Assembly (NCBI GenBank): GCA_031279875.1
Contig: JAITHS010000316.1
Coordinates: forward strand, 1-8,608
Direction of reading: 5' to 3'
Origin: Tannerella sp.
Lineage (GTDB): Bacteria > Bacteroidota > Bacteroidia > Bacteroidales > Tannerellaceae
DNA length: 8,608 nucleotides
Every line of letters begins with the position of its first letter. Position 1 is the stretch's first letter. Position numbers and translations under genes: made by a program. The notes below the pieces were generated by a model that was not told where the DNA came from, did not search any database, and saw only the letters and a program-made list of their open reading frames with translations. This document shows positions 6,690-8,608 of the stretch, piece after piece.

Positions 6690-8195
6690 ATGGAATACAA
6701 AAATCAAGAAATTTGGTTTGTTACAGGGGCGCAGCTCCTGTACGGCGGCGACGCAGTCGTCGCGGTGGACGCTCATTCCACCGAAATGGTTAAAGGACTG
6801 AACGATTCTGGCAATCTGCCTTTGAAAGTCGTTTATAAGGGGACGGTCAACTCGTCGGCTGAAATTGCCGCCGCTTTTGCCGCCGCAAACACCGCCCCGC
6901 AATGCGCCGGCGTTATCACGTGGATGCATACTTTCTCGCCCGCTAAAATGTGGATTCACGGATTGAAAGACTATCGCAAACCCTTGCTGCATCTGCATTC
7001 TCAATATAATGAGAAGATTCCGTGGTCGGAGATTGACATGGATTTTATGAACCTCAATCAGTCGGCACACGGCGACCGAGAGTTCGGATTTATTACTTCG
7101 CGCCTCCGCAAGCCGCGCAAAGTAGTAGTAGGATATTGGAAAGATGCTGATACTCAATCTAAAATCGCTGCATGGATGCGCGTTTGCGCAGCGTGGGCAG
7201 ATGCGCAAAAGATGCGTATAATCCGTTTCGGCGACAATATGAACAACGTTGCAGTAACCGACGGCGACAAAGTTGAAGCGGAAATACGGCTCGGCTATCA
7301 TGTTGATAATGCGCCTATTGCAACGCTTGTGCCTTATGTTGAAGCGGTTACTTCCACCGAAGTTGATGCTCTGATTTCGGAGTATGAAAGGTTATACGAT
7401 TTTGCGCCCGACTGTGCGCAAGGCGCTGATAAACACCGGTTTGTGCGCGATGCCGCCGCACAGGAAATCGGCATGAGACGCTTCCTCGAAGAGAAAGGCG
7501 CAAAGGCATTTACGACAAGTTTCGACGAACTCGAAGGCATGAAGCAGTTGATGGGCTTCGCATCGCAACGTCTTATGGCTGAGGGTTACGGCTTTGGAGC
7601 CGAAGGCGACTGGAAAACGGCAGCATTAGTGCGCACGATGTGGGTCATGGGCAAGGGATTGGCAGGCGGACAGTCGTTTCTTGAAGACTACACTCTGAAC
7701 TTTGACGGCGCCGACAGTTCGATTTTGCAGGCTCACATGCTCGAAATCAACCCCGAAATAGCCGCTAAACGCCCGCGTATTGAGGTGCATTTTCTCGGCA
7801 TCGGCGACGCCCGTACATGCGCACGCCTTGTTTTTCAAGCACATTCGGGCGCAGGTATCGCCGCTACAATCGTGGATATGGGCAACCGCTTCCGCATGAT
7901 TGTCAACAAAGTAGATGTTATTGAGCCTCAACCGCTTCCGAAACTGCCCGTAGCCTGCGCGCTATGGAAACCGCAGCCCGATTTTGAAGTCGGCGCAGGC
8001 GCATGGATACTCGCCGGTGGCACGCATCACTCTTCGTTCTCTTACTCGCTGACGGTTGAACACATCGAAGACTATGCCGAAATCGCTGATATTGAACTGC
8101 TTATAATCGATAATGACACAACTATCAGAAAGTTTCGCCAAGATTTGCGTAACAACGAAGTCTATTACTTGCTGAACGGTGCATTGAAAGGTTGA
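6690..8195 (+). CDS. araA: L-arabinose isomerase
   Basis: This 501-residue enzyme interconverts L-arabinose and L-ribulose (EC 5.3.1.4), the first intracellular step of arabinose use. Length equals the E. coli enzyme (500 aa). Family blocks are IWFVTGAQLLYGG (8-20), GVITWMHTFSPAKMWI (74-89), LLHLHSQYNEKIPW (99-112), MDFMNLNQSAHGDREFGF (117-134), GFGAEGDWKTAALVR (301-315), SFLEDYTLNF (329-338), ILQAHMLEI (345-353) and LAGGTHHSSFSY (441-452). The metal ligands and catalytic acids are in place: E305, E332, H349 and the His in GGTHH (H446/H447). It starts 36 nt after the MBL gene, with no promoter match between them, so it probably belongs to the same transcript. A hairpin follows 35 nt downstream. 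No araB or araR is in the window. Confidence 0.97.
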   Translation: MEYKNQEIWFVTGAQLLYGGDAVVAVDAHSTEMVKGLNDSGNLPLKVVYKGTVNSSAEIAAAFAAANTAPQCAGVITWMHTFSPAKMWIHGLKDYRKPLLHLHSQYNEKIPWSEIDMDFMNLNQSAHGDREFGFITSRLRKPRKVVVGYWKDADTQSKIAAWMRVCAAWADAQKMRIIRFGDNMNNVAVTDGDKVEAEIRLGYHVDNAPIATLVPYVEAVTSTEVDALISEYERLYDFAPDCAQGADKHRFVRDAAAQEIGMRRFLEEKGAKAFTTSFDELEGMKQLMGFASQRLMAEGYGFGAEGDWKTAALVRTMWVMGKGLAGGQSFLEDYTLNFDGADSSILQAHMLEINPEIAAKRPRIEVHFLGIGDARTCARLVFQAHSGAGIAATIVDMGNRFRMIVNKVDVIEPQPLPKLPVACALWKPQPDFEVGAGAWILAGGTHHSSFSYSLTVEHIEDYAEIADIELLIIDNDTTIRKFRQDLRNNEVYYLLNGALKG

Positions 8196-8230
8196 GATGT
8201 CGGAAGGTGTTAAATCCGCAAATAATTAAT

Positions 8231-8265
8231 GGGAACCTCGAAAAAATCAATTTTTAGAGGTTCCC
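8231..8265 (+). terminator. Hairpin at the end of the arabinose operon
   Basis: GGGAACCTC (8231-8239) pairs perfectly with GAGGTTCCC (8257-8265). The intervening A-run (8241-8246) and T-run (8250-8255) can extend the stem around a small loop. It lies 35 nt after the araA stop. There is no downstream U-tract, so termination is inferred from position and stem strength; mRNA 3'-end protection is an alternative. Confidence 0.6.
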
Positions 8266-8300
8266 TAATGTCTGTCCATAAAGTCGCTGCGTCGAGGAAA

Positions 8301-8423
8301 GACGGTACCACGTCATTGCGAGGACGTTAACGTACAGGGCATTCGTCAAACCCTTGCAGTGGTTTTAAACCCTGCAAGCGGTTTGCAGAAAGCAGAAAGT
8401 ACCTCGCAATGACGAATGCCCTG
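8301..8423. repeat. Nested inverted-repeat cluster with CGTCATTGCGAGG arms
   Basis: CGTCATTGCGAGG (8311-8323) is the exact reverse complement of 8402-8414. CAGGGCATTCGTC (8335-8347) is the exact reverse complement of 8411-8423. So the 22-base right arm (8402-8423) is complementary to two separate left pieces that overlap in it by four bases. The middle (8348-8384) holds two 18-bp CTGCAAG-core units in inverted order (see the separate entry). GACGGTACCACG (8301-8312) is the reverse complement of 214-225. The cluster fills the gap between the ara hairpin and the convergent ATPase gene and ends one base before that gene's stop codon. CGTCATTGCGAGG-type sequences are common dispersed intergenic repeats in some bacterial genomes; this is recalled, not checked. 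Confidence 0.75.
8348..8385. repeat. Inverted pair of CTGCAAG-core repeat units
   Basis: Positions 8348-8365 (aaacccttgcagtggttt) and 8367-8385 (aaaccctgcaagcggtttg) are reverse complements of one another, apart from one unpaired base in each unit. They could fold into one long hairpin with a very small loop. The second unit is identical over 19 bp to 231-249 near the left end of the window, and the first contains the reverse complement of 200-213. Confidence 0.75.
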
Positions 8424-8608
8424 TTATGTTAGTAACCAATCGATTACATTTTGTTTTTGTATTCCTTTGTAAGTTGTCGGCGGTTCAATATCGGTTGTGA
8501 GCAAAATTCGGCGGTTGAAATCCTTAATCCGTTCAAAAGGGCGGATTTCCCGCTCAAAAGTTGATTGCTCTTTCGTTGTCCAAGCCACCTGAATATACTC
8601 CTGCTCGC
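8424..8608 (-). CDS. C-terminal end of an AAA/DUF4143-type ATP-binding protein (partial)
   Basis: A minus-strand frame enters from the right edge and ends at TAA (8426-8424), giving 60 residues. The text EYIQVAWTTKEQSTFEREIRPFERIKDFNRRILLTTD resembles the end of the AAA+/DUF4143 ATPases common in Bacteroidota. There a PD-(D/E)xK-like region (E-x-YIQVA) is followed by the pattern REF..LEKIKDN..K.VLTTD and a short tail (here GIQKQNVIDWLLT). The ATPase part lies outside the window. The function of these multi-copy proteins is not established; defence or toxin-antitoxin roles have been suggested. It converges with the ara operon, and its stop codon touches the inverted-repeat cluster. Confidence 0.7.
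   Translation of the reverse strand, partial: EQEYIQVAWTTKEQSTFEREIRPFERIKDFNRRILLTTDIEPPTTYKGIQKQNVIDWLLT

Noticed and set aside
6567..7301. 244-codon minus-strand frame across the MBL/araA junction
   Set aside because: It overlaps the 3' end of the MBL gene and the strongly supported start of araA, crosses their intergenic gap, and shows no family signature or promoter.
8301..8423. CRISPR array
   Set aside because: The repeats are inverted, few and irregularly spaced, with no unit-length spacers and no cas genes.
200..8423. Composite transposon bounded by the shared terminal repeats
   Set aside because: The repeat pieces at the two ends differ in order and orientation, and no transposase or target duplication is present. 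The enclosed genes look like ordinary chromosomal sugar-use genes.

Overview
The window looks like a chromosomal segment of a carbohydrate-degrading member of the Bacteroidota, probably Bacteroidales. Three things point there. Several genes are preceded by the Bacteroidetes-type promoter (-33 TTTG, about 19 bp, -7 TAnnTTTG). Starts lie in A/T-rich leaders without clear Shine-Dalgarno sequences. The gene content is also typical: a GH125 enzyme with a twin-arginine leader, a secreted GH51 arabinofuranosidase and a DUF4143-type ATPase.

Layout. Positions 1-150 hold the 3' end of an unidentified plus-strand gene. A short intergenic stretch (151-256) carries copies of a small repeat. A GH125 exo-alpha-mannosidase (257-1708, minus) follows. 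Next is a minus-strand, A/T-rich toxin-antitoxin module: an AbiEii-type nucleotidyltransferase toxin (1769-2719) preceded by its DUF6088/AbiEi-like antitoxin (2716-3435). The antitoxin frame is interrupted by a single in-frame TAA at 2983-2985. A 227-bp divergent intergenic region (3436-3662) holds promoters for both directions and a near-perfect 18-bp palindrome.

The plus strand then carries an apparent L-arabinose operon: GH51 alpha-L-arabinofuranosidase (3663-5189), L-ribulose-5-phosphate 4-epimerase araD (5195-5908), an MBL-fold hydrolase (5922-6653) and L-arabinose isomerase araA (6690-8195). A hairpin (8231-8265) closes it. The last part holds a complex inverted-repeat cluster (8301-8423) lying directly against the 3' end of a minus-strand DUF4143-type ATPase gene that runs off the window.

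How the genes fit together. The exported GH51 enzyme would release L-arabinose from arabinan, arabinoxylan or oligosaccharides. AraA converts it to L-ribulose, and AraD converts L-ribulose 5-phosphate to D-xylulose 5-phosphate. The kinase (araB), a transporter and a regulator are not in this window and must lie elsewhere. The MBL protein has no assigned step. The GH125 gene concerns alpha-mannosides, so it is a neighbour rather than part of the arabinose pathway.

The points most worth a second look are the nonsense-interrupted antitoxin beside an intact toxin, the MBL hydrolase inside the ara operon, and the short CTGCAAG-core repeat family at both ends of the window. I found no convincing evidence for a wholly new system.
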